Assembly: GCF_021398735.1 (NCBI RefSeq)
Contig: NZ_CP090349.1
Coordinates: 372,001-436,000 of the forward strand
Length of the DNA: 64,000 bases
Origin: Methylobacterium oryzae
GTDB lineage: Bacteria > Pseudomonadota > Alphaproteobacteria > Rhizobiales > Beijerinckiaceae
Direction of reading: 5' to 3'
Shown: positions 25,230 through 33,697 of the stretch, one piece after another
Numbering within the stretch: position 1 is the stretch's first letter
How the letters are laid out: the number at the start of each line of letters is the position of its first letter
Notes under the pieces: model-generated
The model's database searches: none
What the model saw: the letters and a program-made list of their open reading frames with translations, nothing else
What the model was told of the DNA's origin: nothing
Program-made: the position numbers and the translations under genes

Positions 25230-25361
25230 GCGCGGCCGCGAGGCCCGGACGGGGGCGGGCGATCGGAGACGATCGCACCCGCACCGGTCCGGACTTGTTC
25301 GCCAGACCTCTTGGCCGGGCTCTCGGCCAAGCTCTCGGCCGGACCCCGCGCGCGGCGCGGC

Positions 25362-26795
25362 TCAGGCCGCGAGGCGCCCGTCCAGCGGGAACACCTTGGC
25401 GGGGTTCAGCATCCAGTCCGGATCGAACACCGCCTTGACCCGCATCTGCTGCTCGAGATCGACCTGGTCGTACTGGAAGCGCATCAACTCGCGCTTCTCG
25501 ATGCCGACCCCGTGCTCGCCGGTGAGGCAGCCGCCGACCTCGACGCAGAGCTTCAGGATCTCGTCGCCCGCGGCCTCGGCCTTCTGCAATTCGCCGGGCG
25601 TGTTGATGTCGAACAAGATCAGCGGGTGCAGGTTGCCGTCGCCCGCGTGGAACACGTTGGCGACGCGCAGGCCCTTCTCGGCGCAGATGGCGCCGATCCG
25701 CTCCAGCACCGGCCCGAGCTGGCCGGTGGGGATCGTCCCGTCCATGCAGATGTAGTCGGAGATCCGGCCGGTCGCCCCGAAGGCCGACTTGCGGCCCTTC
25801 CAGATCGCGGCCGATTCCGCCTCCGAGCGCGAGACGCGCAGGCTGGTCGGGCGGAAATCCCGGGCGATCGTCTCGATCCGCGCCAGCATCGCGTCGCACT
25901 CGGCGTCCGAGCCCTCGACCTCGATGATCAGCATCGCCTCGGCGTCGCGCGGGTAGCCGGCCTGGGCGAAGTCCTCGGTGATGAGGATCGCCTCGCGGTC
26001 CATGTACTCGATCGCCACCGGGATGATCCCGGCCGCGATGATCGCCGCGACGCAGTCGCCCGCATCCTCGACCTTCGAGAAGCCGACCAGCACCGGGCGC
26101 GCGCCCTCGGCGGCGCGCAGGATCCGCACGGTCGCCTCGGTGACGATGCCGAGCTGCCCCTCCGAGCCGCAGACGAGGCCGAGCAGGTCGTAGCCGCCGC
26201 TGTCGAGGTGCTGGCCGCCGATCTCCACCACGGTGCCGTCGTTGAGCACCAGGGTGACGCCCAGCAGGTTGTTGGTGGTCACGCCGTATTTCAGGCAGTG
26301 CGCGCCGCCCGAATTCATCGCGATGTTTCCGGCGATCGTGCAGGCGAGCTGGCTCGACGGGTCGGGAGCGTAGAAGAAGCCCTCGTGGCTGACCGCCCCG
26401 GAGATCGCCAGGTTGGTGATGCCGCTCTGCACCCGGGCGGTGCGGTTGGCGAAGTCCATGTCGAGGACCTGGGTCATCTTGCCGACGCCCAGGATGATCG
26501 CGTCGGCCTGCGCGATGGCGCCGCCCGCGAGCGAGGTGCCGGCGCCCCGGGGCACGACCCGCACGCCGTTGGCGTGGCAGTAGGCCATCACGGCGGCGAC
26601 CTCCGCGGTGGTGGAGGGCAGCACCACGGCGAGCGGCATCTGCCGGTAGGCGGTGAGCCCGTCGGTCTCGAAGGCCCGGCGCTCGTCCTCGCTGACCACC
26701 AGCGCCTCCGGCGCGACCAGGGGCGCGAGGCCGGCCAGGATCGCCTCGCGGCGGGCGAGGATCGCGGGATCGGGGTCGGGGAAACGGATGGTCAT
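25362..26795 (-). CDS. glcD: FAD-linked oxidase, glycolate/D-lactate dehydrogenase GlcD type
   Basis: 477 residues. The FAD_binding_4 domain has VVPRGAGTSLAGGAI (about residues 82-96), CTIAGNIAMNSGGAHCLKYG and GSEGQLGIVTEATV. The FAD-oxidase C-terminal domain has FHAGDGNLHPLILFD and GCLTGEHGVGIEKR. The enzyme oxidises a 2-hydroxyacid, glycolate or D-lactate being likely, passing electrons to the quinone pool with GlcE and GlcF. Those subunits normally follow glcD. Here the next gene on the strand is absent, and a MucR gene stands in opposite orientation, so this copy is an orphan. AGGAGGG ten bases before the ATG supports the start. Confidence 0.9.
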   Translation of the reverse strand: MTIRFPDPDPAILARREAILAGLAPLVAPEALVVSEDERRAFETDGLTAYRQMPLAVVLPSTTAEVAAVMAYCHANGVRVVPRGAGTSLAGGAIAQADAIILGVGKMTQVLDMDFANRTARVQSGITNLAISGAVSHEGFFYAPDPSSQLACTIAGNIAMNSGGAHCLKYGVTTNNLLGVTLVLNDGTVVEIGGQHLDSGGYDLLGLVCGSEGQLGIVTEATVRILRAAEGARPVLVGFSKVEDAGDCVAAIIAAGIIPVAIEYMDREAILITEDFAQAGYPRDAEAMLIIEVEGSDAECDAMLARIETIARDFRPTSLRVSRSEAESAAIWKGRKSAFGATGRISDYICMDGTIPTGQLGPVLERIGAICAEKGLRVANVFHAGDGNLHPLILFDINTPGELQKAEAAGDEILKLCVEVGGCLTGEHGVGIEKRELMRFQYDQVDLEQQMRVKAVFDPDWMLNPAKVFPLDGRLAA

Positions 26796-27023
26796 GGGGC
26801 TCTTGCCCTCCTGGGGCCCGCGGCGCGAGACGGCGCGCGGGATGGCGTGCCGGGAGCATGGACCCCGGCGGCCGCGCCTTCAACCGGCGTGCGGCGCTGC
26901 GTCGTCCCCGCGTCACATTTCAACCACGACGGCTGCCTAGCGTCGCCGGAGACGCCTCGCTGCGCCGCTCCCCGATTCCGGCCCCCGGTGCCGGATCCGG
27001 TCGACGGGTCAAGAACGGACACG

Positions 27024-28049
27024 ATGAACGCTCCCGCCTCCAGCGCCCTGCGCGACGACCGCTACGACGCGCCGTCGGCGCATCTCGCCACCACCCGCGA
27101 CCTCGGGATCCGCAGCCTCCAACTCGGCATCGCGGCCCTGCAGGAGGCGAGCGCCGCCTTCCAGGGCCGGCTCGGCGCGGCCTTCGAGGAGGCGGTGCAG
27201 ACCATCCTGCAGAGCAAGGGCCGCGTCATCGTCAGCGGCATCGGCAAGAGCGGGCATGTCGGGCGCAAGATCGCCGCGACGCTGGCCTCCACCGGCACGC
27301 ACGCCTTCTTCGTCCACCCGACCGAGGCGAGCCACGGCGACCTCGGGATGATCGCCCGGGACGACGTCATCATCGCGCTGTCGTGGTCGGGGGAGACCGC
27401 GGAACTGTCCGACCTCGTCGGCTTCAGCCGCCGGTTCTCGATCCCTCTGGTGGCGATCACCCGCAACGGCGAGAGCACCCTGGGCAAGGCCGCCGACGTG
27501 CTGCTGGAACTGCCCCGCGTGCGGGAATCCTGCCCGCACGACCTCGCGCCGACCTCCTCCAGCCTGATCCAGCTGGCGCTGGGCGACGCCCTGGCGGTGG
27601 CGCTCCTGGAGCGGCGCGGCTTCACCTCGGCGCGCTTCCACACCCTGCATCCGGGCGGCACCCTCGCGGCCCGCCTCAGGACCGTGCAGCAGGTGATGCA
27701 CGGGCCCCAGGACATGCCGCTGGTGCACGAGACCGCCCTCATGTCCGAGGTAATGATCGAGATCGCGGCGCGACGCTACGGCTGCGTCGGCGTCACGGAC
27801 GCGGCCGGCCGCCTCGTCGGCATCGTCACGGACGGCGATCTGCGCCGCCACATGGGTCCGGCGCTCCTCGACACGCCGGTCTCGACCGTCATGACCCGCG
27901 ACCCGGTGACCGTGGAGCCGCACAAGCTGGCCCAGGCCGCGCTGGAGCTGATGAACCGCCGGCTGATCACGGCGGTCTTCGCCGTCACCGACGGCCGGCC
28001 GGTCGGCATCGTGCACGTCCACGACCTGCTGCGCGTCGGCATCGCCTGA
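27024..28049 (+). CDS. kdsD: Arabinose-5-phosphate isomerase
   Basis: 341 residues. It converts ribulose-5-phosphate to arabinose-5-phosphate, the first step to Kdo for lipopolysaccharide. The SIS domain has SGIGKSGHVGRKIAATLAST (about residues 72-91), HPTEASHGDLGMI with the catalytic His, and SWSGETAEL. HTLHPGGTLAARL closes the domain, and two CBS domains (about residues 220-340) follow, with GIVTDGDLRRHM and GIVHVHDLLR. Length and order agree with KdsD/GutQ proteins. It stands alone rather than with kdsC or the lpt genes, and it is divergent from the oxidase gene. Confidence 0.95.
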   Translation: MNAPASSALRDDRYDAPSAHLATTRDLGIRSLQLGIAALQEASAAFQGRLGAAFEEAVQTILQSKGRVIVSGIGKSGHVGRKIAATLASTGTHAFFVHPTEASHGDLGMIARDDVIIALSWSGETAELSDLVGFSRRFSIPLVAITRNGESTLGKAADVLLELPRVRESCPHDLAPTSSSLIQLALGDALAVALLERRGFTSARFHTLHPGGTLAARLRTVQQVMHGPQDMPLVHETALMSEVMIEIAARRYGCVGVTDAAGRLVGIVTDGDLRRHMGPALLDTPVSTVMTRDPVTVEPHKLAQAALELMNRRLITAVFAVTDGRPVGIVHVHDLLRVGIA

Positions 28050-28145
28050 GGCCGTCCGGACCCGGCAGGGTCCGATCCGCGCCCGCATCCCGCGAGGCCT
28101 CCGCGCCTCGGGACGGGGCCGGCGGGTACGGCGACCGGGCGCCCC

Positions 28146-28970
28146 TCACAGCCGGGCCAGCAGCTCCGTCTTCTTGGTCGCGAACTCCGCGTCGGTGAGC
28201 ACGCCGCGCGCGTGAAGGTCGGCCAGCCGCTCGATGGTCGCGAGGATCGCGTCCGGAGACGACCGGTCCGGGGCCGCCGAAGGGGCAGCCGCAGCGGCCG
28301 GCGAAGCGGCGGGGGCGGCCTTCGCCGGGATCTCGGCCGGGTCCGCTCGGCCCGGATCCACCTGGCCCGGATCCGCTTGGCGCGGCGCCGCGACCTCCGC
28401 CTCGATCCGGCGGAGGCGGTCGAGGGCGACGGCCCCGGACGGTCCCGTGAAGCCGAGGCTGCCGTTCGCCTGGGAAACGCCGGTGATGCGGTGCTCGCCG
28501 GTATCGTACAGCGCGACCCCGGACCCCGCGTCGACGGCGAGCCGCCGGCTGTCCGGGAAATAGGCGTAGCGCAGCCCGTCCTGCGCGCCGGTGCTGGCCG
28601 GATCCCCGAGGCCGGCCGGCCACCACTCGCCGCCGCCGCGCCGCGCCGCGGGCGCGGCCTCCGAGAAGCCCCCCGCGGGGAGCGCCCCGGCCAGCTCGGT
28701 GCAGAGCGCGTCGACCCGCGCCTTCAGCGCGTCGTCGAACATCCGGCCGACCATCACCATCCCGCCGGAAAACCACTGCCCCATCCCGCCGAGATCGGGA
28801 TGGTCGAACTGCGCCATCGTGCCGTGGCCACGCTCGAGGGCCCGGACCAGGTGGCGCACCGCGTCCGGGCTGACCCCGTGGCGGTCGGCGACGGTCTGCA
28901 GCCCGGGGACGGGGTCGAACGGCCCGTCATCCCGGAACGGGTCGGACGCGGCGGTGTCGGACGGATCCAT
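28146..28970 (-). CDS. SHOCT-domain protein
   Basis: 274 residues from the ATG at 28970. The N-terminal part (ADRHGVSPDAVRHLVRALERG, then MAQFDHPDLGGMGQWFSGGMVMVGRM) is a helical segment with a Gly/Met-rich patch seen in a conserved SHOCT-linked family. The middle (SRRLAVDAGSGVALYDTGEHRITGV) looks like a small beta domain. An Ala/Pro linker leads to the C-terminal SHOCT helix pair IERLADLHARGVLTDAEFATKKTELL (last 28 residues). SHOCT motifs occur at the ends of many unrelated proteins and are thought to mediate oligomerisation. No catalytic site is seen and the function is unknown. The gene is convergent with kdsD. Confidence 0.85.
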   Translation of the reverse strand: MDPSDTAASDPFRDDGPFDPVPGLQTVADRHGVSPDAVRHLVRALERGHGTMAQFDHPDLGGMGQWFSGGMVMVGRMFDDALKARVDALCTELAGALPAGGFSEAAPAARRGGGEWWPAGLGDPASTGAQDGLRYAYFPDSRRLAVDAGSGVALYDTGEHRITGVSQANGSLGFTGPSGAVALDRLRRIEAEVAAPRQADPGQVDPGRADPAEIPAKAAPAASPAAAAAPSAAPDRSSPDAILATIERLADLHARGVLTDAEFATKKTELLARL

Positions 28971-29125
28971 GAGCCAGCTCCCGAAGCGTCGGAGGGCGGA
29001 CAGGAGGCGCGCGGCGGCGGCCCCCTGCCGGCCCGGGTCGAGCCCGTGGGCCTGCGCCCACGGACCTGCGACGGCGTCGCGATGCGGAGCCAATCCCCGG
29101 CCGTCCGAGCGGGTTCCGGCCCGTC

Positions 29126-29725
29126 TCAGCCGGCGGCCTGCGGGAACGGTCCCGCGATGGTGAAGTCGGTGATCGGCCGGCGGCCGTTCGGGGTCTCGCG
29201 GGGCCGCTGCTCCTCGGTGAGGTCCGCCTCGGGCGTCTTGCGGCCGACCGCGAAGGCGGCCTCGATCCGGTGGTTCTCGGGCAGACGCAGCACCGCGGGC
29301 GCGCGGACGTGGTCGAACCCGACCATGCCGTGGGCGTGCCAGCCCTGGTGGATCGCCTGGAGCTGGAAGGCCAGCGAAGCGGTGCCGGCGTCGAAGGAGT
29401 GGCTGTAGGATGGCTTCAGCTCGTCGCCGACCTTCATGAACCCGTTCGAGACGAGGAACAGGATCGCGCCGGTGCCGGACACCCATTTCTGATTGCCGGG
29501 CACCAGCAGGTCGAAGAACGTGTCCCAGTGGGCGTCGCCCCGGAGCGCGTAGAGGAAGCGCCAGGGCTGCGAGTTGTAGGCGGAGGGCGACCAGCGCGCC
29601 GCCTCGATCATCCGCATCAGCTCGGATTCGGGCACGGCCTCGCCCGTGAAGGCGCGGGGCGAGTGCCGCTTCACGAAGACCGGATCGATGTCGTGGTCGG
29701 CGCGGCGGGGCGGGGGCAGGCTCAA
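29126..29725 (-). CDS. Nitroreductase-family FMN oxidoreductase
   Basis: 199 residues from a TTG at 29725, chosen because GGAG lies nine bases upstream; an ATG at 29794 would add 23 residues of poor quality. FMN-binding signatures are KRHSPRAF (start of the fold), ARWSPSAYNSQPWRFLY, and GTASLAFQLQAIHQGWHAHGMVGF. The family reduces nitro compounds, quinones or enoates with NAD(P)H. The substrate is not evident. The C-terminal segment (RKTPEADLTEEQRPRETPNGRRP) is shared with nitroreductases annotated only by domain. It lies between the SHOCT gene and an intergenic palindrome. Confidence 0.88.
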   Translation of the reverse strand: MSLPPPRRADHDIDPVFVKRHSPRAFTGEAVPESELMRMIEAARWSPSAYNSQPWRFLYALRGDAHWDTFFDLLVPGNQKWVSGTGAILFLVSNGFMKVGDELKPSYSHSFDAGTASLAFQLQAIHQGWHAHGMVGFDHVRAPAVLRLPENHRIEAAFAVGRKTPEADLTEEQRPRETPNGRRPITDFTIAGPFPQAAG

Positions 29726-29873
29726 GGGATTCGTCTCCGATAGGCGCGAGCGCCCGGGCGGCCGAGCTTGCCCGAAAGGCCGGGCTGGAGGCAAACGCGG
29801 GATCGCCCCGGCCGCCGTGACGGTCGCGAAGGGCTCGAGCGGTTGCCCGGCGGGATCTTCGGAGCGCTGCCGC

Positions 29874-29961
29874 CTTTGCGAGCGGAGCGAAGCAATCCAG
29901 GCAGCGCCACGACTGTCGATGTCGCGTTACCCTGGGTCACTTCACTACGCTCGTGAAGACG
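29874..29961. repeat. Dispersed intergenic palindrome, copy 2
   Basis: The left arm TTGCGAGCGGAGCGAAGC continues into AATCCAGGCAGCGCCACG. The right arm, read on the complement, is CGTCTTCACGAGCGTAGTG followed by AAGTGACCCAGGGTAACGCG. This is the best match here to the GCGAGCGAAGCGAAGC-AATCCAG element family. It sits between the nitroreductase and GSCFA genes. Confidence 0.7.
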
Positions 29962-30013
29962 ATGCAGGCCGCCCGATGGCCGCGGCCGCTCCGGTAACGA
30001 TCTCGGCCCCCCG

Positions 30014-31081
30014 TCACGCCACGCTGCGCTCGATCTCCTCCTCGTCGCAGATCACGCCGGCATTGCCCTCGAACTCGGCCGCGAGGTCGACGGGGGCGTG
30101 GGTCGGCGCCGGCGAGACCCGGTCGCGGGCGAAGGTCGCCAGGAACAGGCGCATGACGTGGCGCACGCCCGCGTCGTTGATGGTGCGCTGGTCCTCGTTG
30201 TAGTAGCGCCCGGCATTCACGTTGCTCGTGACGATGTCGTAGGCGGGGAAGTAGACCGCCCGCGGGTCGCCGCGGCCGACCACCTCGCCGGCCGCCACCC
30301 GCAGCACCGACTTGGAGTAGCTGTTCGACTCCATCACGTGCCGGTCCATGTAGGTGGCGATCATCGGCACCGGCGAGACCGTGAAGATCACCCGCGCCTT
30401 CGGATTCACGCTCCAGAGCCGGTCGAGGAAGCCGTTGAGGTCACCGAGCACCTCGCCCGCGCCGGCATTCACGCACTCGTAGAGCGCGGGGTCGAACGTG
30501 CCGCCCGCGACACCGGGGGCGAGCGGCAGCGCCGCGCCGTCGGCCCGCCAGCGCCAGCCCTCGGTGAGGCCGAGCGTCAGCACGAACACGTCGAGCGTCT
30601 CGAACAGACGGCGCACCTCGGCGAGGTGCGCGTCGCGCGCCGCGACCACCTCGGCCTCGCTGGCGAAGCCCGCCGGCTCGACGGTCGGGCGGAACGGGTC
30701 GACGTAGCGACCGTCGTCGCGCAGCCACGCCTTCAGTTCCGGCTCGAACGTGCCGTAGGCCCGGTCGAACAGCTGCACGAACTGGCGCGTGTAGTAGAGG
30801 TTGCCGTAGCGCGCCGAGAACGTGCCGAACTGGCGGGCATTGGCCTCCTCGGCGCTCATGCCGGGGGTCGGCGGCTCGGTCAGGTAGTAGTTGAACCCGG
30901 CGCCGCGCACCGCCTCGGCCACCCGCTGGGCGAAGCACGAGCCGCCGGTGGCGACCTTGTCGGTCGGTCCGATCACGAACGTGTCCTTCGGGTGCGGATT
31001 GACCGCGAAGGGCGGCACGTTGGTGACGACCTTGCGCCAGAATCGCTCGGCCGGTAGACCCGTATACGGATTCAACGCCAT
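30014..31081 (-). CDS. GSCFA-domain protein
   Basis: 355 residues from the ATG at 31081 (MALNPYTGLPAERFWR), with GAGGG upstream. The family-defining motif ATGGSCFAQRVAEAV is at about residue 44. Other conserved blocks are RYGNLYYTRQFVQLFDRAYG, VFVLTLGLTEGW and FTVSPVPMIATYMDRHV...SNSYSKSVLR. GSCFA proteins are related to SGNH/GDSL hydrolases and occur with polysaccharide or glycan genes, but their reaction is unproven. The Ser-Cys of GSCFA may be the nucleophile region (inference). The divergent WcbI gene begins 74 bases away, so the two probably share a regulatory region. Confidence 0.9.
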   Translation of the reverse strand: MALNPYTGLPAERFWRKVVTNVPPFAVNPHPKDTFVIGPTDKVATGGSCFAQRVAEAVRGAGFNYYLTEPPTPGMSAEEANARQFGTFSARYGNLYYTRQFVQLFDRAYGTFEPELKAWLRDDGRYVDPFRPTVEPAGFASEAEVVAARDAHLAEVRRLFETLDVFVLTLGLTEGWRWRADGAALPLAPGVAGGTFDPALYECVNAGAGEVLGDLNGFLDRLWSVNPKARVIFTVSPVPMIATYMDRHVMESNSYSKSVLRVAAGEVVGRGDPRAVYFPAYDIVTSNVNAGRYYNEDQRTINDAGVRHVMRLFLATFARDRVSPAPTHAPVDLAAEFEGNAGVICDEEEIERSVA

Positions 31082-31155
31082 CTTCGAACCCTCTTCTTCA
31101 CGACGGCGGCAGGCCCTCGGGGGCGCTGTTCCGTCCGCTGACACCGGCACGCGAC

Positions 31156-32205
31156 GTGGCCCTGAACGACCTGCCCCGGCGCGCCCGCAGCGCGTTCACC
31201 CGCTCGGCGCCCGATTGGACGCCTACCCGTTGGGCCCCCACCTGGGCGACACCATGGCGGAACCGCGCCCGCACCGCCACGACCCGTGACGGGCCGAGCA
31301 TCGCGGTGCTGGGCAATTGCCAGGCCCGGGGCATCGCCCGGGCCATGCGCCTGCTCGCGCCGAAGAGCCCGGTCCGTTACCTGCCCATGGGCTCGCTGAA
31401 GCGAGACCACGGCCATGTCGACGGCTTGATCCGGACCCTGCGCGCCCACGACCACGTCTTCTCGCAGGCCTTCCCGGCCGGGCTGATCCCCGGCGGCGAC
31501 GCCGCCACTGTGCGCGCGGCCGACCCGCGGCTCAAGCTGTTCCCGTCGATCGTGTTCTCGGCCTTCCACCCGGACATGGTCTATGTCGGGCAGGCCTCGG
31601 ACCTCGCCGCGCTGAAGCTGACGCCGTCGCCGCTGGGCCAGTACCACTCGGCGATCGTCGTCACCGCCCACCGGCTCGGCCTCGATGCTGGCCGCACGGC
31701 CGCCCTGTTCCGCGAGGACGTGTTCGCCCGCCTGGGCTACCTCGACCACTGGGACCCGGCGGTGCGCGAGCTCGTCGGCGCGGCCGACGCCCTGGGTTTC
31801 GGGCTGGAGCGCGAGGTGACCCGCTGGGCGCGCCGCGGCGCCTTCATGCACCTGATGAACCATCCCAAGGTCCACGTCCTCGGCGACATCGCGAGGCGGC
31901 TGCTGCAGGAGAACGGGCTCACGCCCGAGCCCGTGGAGATCGAGGATTACCTCGGCGACGAGCTGGCCCAGGACGTGGTCTGGCCGATCTACCCGCCCAT
32001 CGCTGAGCATTTCGGCCTGACCGGCTCGTACCTGTTCAAGACCAAGCCGCGGGGCGACGACTTCCCGGTGCTCTACGACCTGCCGGGCTTCGTCGCGGCG
32101 AGCTTCGCCCTCTACGACGCGATGCCCCCCGGGGATCTCGCCTGCCCGCGGGTCGAGGCGTGGCTCGCCGCGCCGGAGATCGTCGCGCTGTTCCGGGGCG
32201 GCTGA
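31156..32205 (+). CDS. WcbI-family polysaccharide biosynthesis putative acyltransferase
   Basis: 349 residues from a GTG at 31156. The WcbI signature IAVLGNCQARGIARAMRLL begins at about residue 49. SIVFSAFHPDMVYVG, PSPLGQYHSAIVVTAHRLGL and HLMNHPKVHVLGDIARRLL follow, with the conserved His residues of the family. WcbI from Burkholderia capsule clusters has an SGNH-like fold and binds coenzyme A, so a role in acylating a surface polysaccharide is likely. The N-terminal 45 residues are Arg/Trp/Pro-rich and unusual, and no clear ribosome-binding site precedes the GTG, so the start is uncertain. No capsule operon surrounds the gene. Confidence 0.85.
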   Translation: MALNDLPRRARSAFTRSAPDWTPTRWAPTWATPWRNRARTATTRDGPSIAVLGNCQARGIARAMRLLAPKSPVRYLPMGSLKRDHGHVDGLIRTLRAHDHVFSQAFPAGLIPGGDAATVRAADPRLKLFPSIVFSAFHPDMVYVGQASDLAALKLTPSPLGQYHSAIVVTAHRLGLDAGRTAALFREDVFARLGYLDHWDPAVRELVGAADALGFGLEREVTRWARRGAFMHLMNHPKVHVLGDIARRLLQENGLTPEPVEIEDYLGDELAQDVVWPIYPPIAEHFGLTGSYLFKTKPRGDDFPVLYDLPGFVAASFALYDAMPPGDLACPRVEAWLAAPEIVALFRGG

Positions 32206-32289
32206 GGCCGCCTCCGCGACCCGGGGCGTCCGGCCGGCAGACCCGTCGCTGCGCCCGCGATGACGGACCGGCTGGGATGGGTCCGTGAC

Positions 32290-32694
32290 TCAGCCCGCCG
32301 CGCAGAGCCGGCTCTCGGAGCCGGCCTCGCCCAGGCCCTCGACCATCATCCGGACCAGGCGGTTAACCTCCTGCATCTGGAAGGGCTTGCGCAGGAACAG
32401 GCTGCCCGGCACGCCGCTGCGGCCGTGCGTGTCCGTCGAGGTGTAGACCACCGGCCGGTCCGGATGGATCGCCCGGAAGGCGTGGGCCACCGTCCAGCCG
32501 TCGATCAGCCCGGGCAGGTGGATGTCGGTGAACAGCCAGTCGATCGCCGCACCCCGGTCGCGCAGGACGGTCAGCGCAGCCTCGCCCGTCGAGGCTTCGA
32601 TCACCCGGATGCCGTGCGTCTCGCACAGGCTCGCGACGATCTCGAGGAGCAGGTAGCTGTCCTCGACGATGAGGACGCTCTGGGCGGGGCGCAT
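32290..32694 (-). CDS. Stand-alone response-regulator receiver
   Basis: 134 residues from the ATG at 32694 (MRPAQSVLIVEDSYLLLEIV). This is a receiver domain and nothing more: acidic pair Glu11-Asp12, phospho-acceptor Asp57 in WLFTDIHLPG, switch Thr in VVYTSTDT and Lys in LFLRKPFQ. No DNA-binding or output domain is attached, so it acts by protein contact, as do the single-domain receivers that work with hybrid histidine kinases in alphaproteobacteria. No kinase gene is nearby. An upstream in-frame ATG adds 38 Arg-rich residues that I consider non-coding. Confidence 0.9.
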   Translation of the reverse strand: MRPAQSVLIVEDSYLLLEIVASLCETHGIRVIEASTGEAALTVLRDRGAAIDWLFTDIHLPGLIDGWTVAHAFRAIHPDRPVVYTSTDTHGRSGVPGSLFLRKPFQMQEVNRLVRMMVEGLGEAGSESRLCAAG

Positions 32695-33043
32695 GCGGGA
32701 GGTCCGGTCTTCGGCCCGCCGATAAGGGACCGATAGGGTTGAGGATCTCTTAAAGCCCGGCCCGCGACCGTTACCGGCGGAGGCCCGGCGCCTGTTGCAG
32801 CGCCGCAACCGAGGCGGCCGAAATGGCGCGTCGCGGCCCGCCGCCCCGCCGCCGCCGCATTCCGGGCGCGTCCGGGTGCGTCAGCGCACGCCGTCGATCG
32901 GTGCGGACCGTCACCACGCTCCCGCGCCGCCCGGCGGAACCGTCGCTTAACCAACCCCGCCTACCAACGGCGCCAGGATTACGCGGACCCGCCTCGAAGA
33001 CCAGCAGCCGGCCTTCGGCACCGCTCGAGGAGTTTTTCAGACC

Positions 33044-33538
33044 ATGCCCCAGCGTTTCCGCGCCGCCGCCCTCGGCCTCGCACTCGTGGCCGCCCTCGGC
33101 CTGGGCGCCTGCAGCAACGACAAGGACCTCGCCGACGCCTCCGCCTTCGGGGCGGGCGCCGCCACCCCGGGCAGCGCGCAGGACTTCGTCGTCAATATCG
33201 GCGACCGGGTCTTCTTCGAGTCGGACTCCACCGACCTGACGCCGACCGCGACCGCGACCCTCGACAAGCAGGCCGCGTGGCTGCAGCGCTACCCGCGCTA
33301 CACCTTCATCATCGAGGGCCACGCCGACGAGCGCGGCACCCGCGAGTACAACTTCTCCCTCGGCGCCCGCCGGGCCCAGGCGGTGAACGACTACCTCGCC
33401 ACCCGCGGCATCGCGGCGAGCCGGATGCGGACCGTGTCGTACGGCAAGGAGCGGCCGGTGGCGGTGTGCAACGACATCTCCTGCTGGTCGCAGAACCGCC
33501 GCGCGGTGATCGTCCTCGACCGCGGCGCCGGCGCGTAG
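33044..33538 (+). CDS. pal: Peptidoglycan-associated lipoprotein Pal
   Basis: 164 residues. The lipobox LGLGACS has lipidated Cys23. The OmpA-like C-terminal domain includes RVFFESDSTDLTPTA, IIEGHADERGTREYN (the diaminopimelate-binding Asp/Arg region), LGARRAQAVNDYL and SYGKERPV. Pal tethers the outer membrane to peptidoglycan and works with TolB and the TolQRA motor in constriction. The upstream neighbour here is a receiver on the other strand, so tolQRAB are not contiguous. GAGGAG eleven bases before the ATG is a distant but usable ribosome-binding site. A strong hairpin follows at 33559. Confidence 0.96.
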   Translation: MPQRFRAAALGLALVAALGLGACSNDKDLADASAFGAGAATPGSAQDFVVNIGDRVFFESDSTDLTPTATATLDKQAAWLQRYPRYTFIIEGHADERGTREYNFSLGARRAQAVNDYLATRGIAASRMRTVSYGKERPVAVCNDISCWSQNRRAVIVLDRGAGA

Positions 33539-33558
33539 GCCGCCGCGCGAACGACCCC

Positions 33559-33584
33559 GGAGGCGGCTCTCGGCCGCCGCCTCC
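33559..33584 (+). terminator. Hairpin downstream of pal
   Basis: A perfect nine-base stem, GGAGGCGGC against GCCGCCTCC, with an eight-base loop, 20 bases after the pal stop. No T-run follows, so it may act as a weak or factor-assisted terminator or stabilise the pal message before cpoB. Confidence 0.45.
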
Positions 33585-33697
33585 GATCGATGCTCTCGAT
33601 CACGGCCTTCGATCACTCCTTCGACCCGCGCCGCAGTTTTGCCGCGGTGCGGCGCATCTGATAGGGCCTCGCGCCGACACCGGACCGCAGCCGTACC

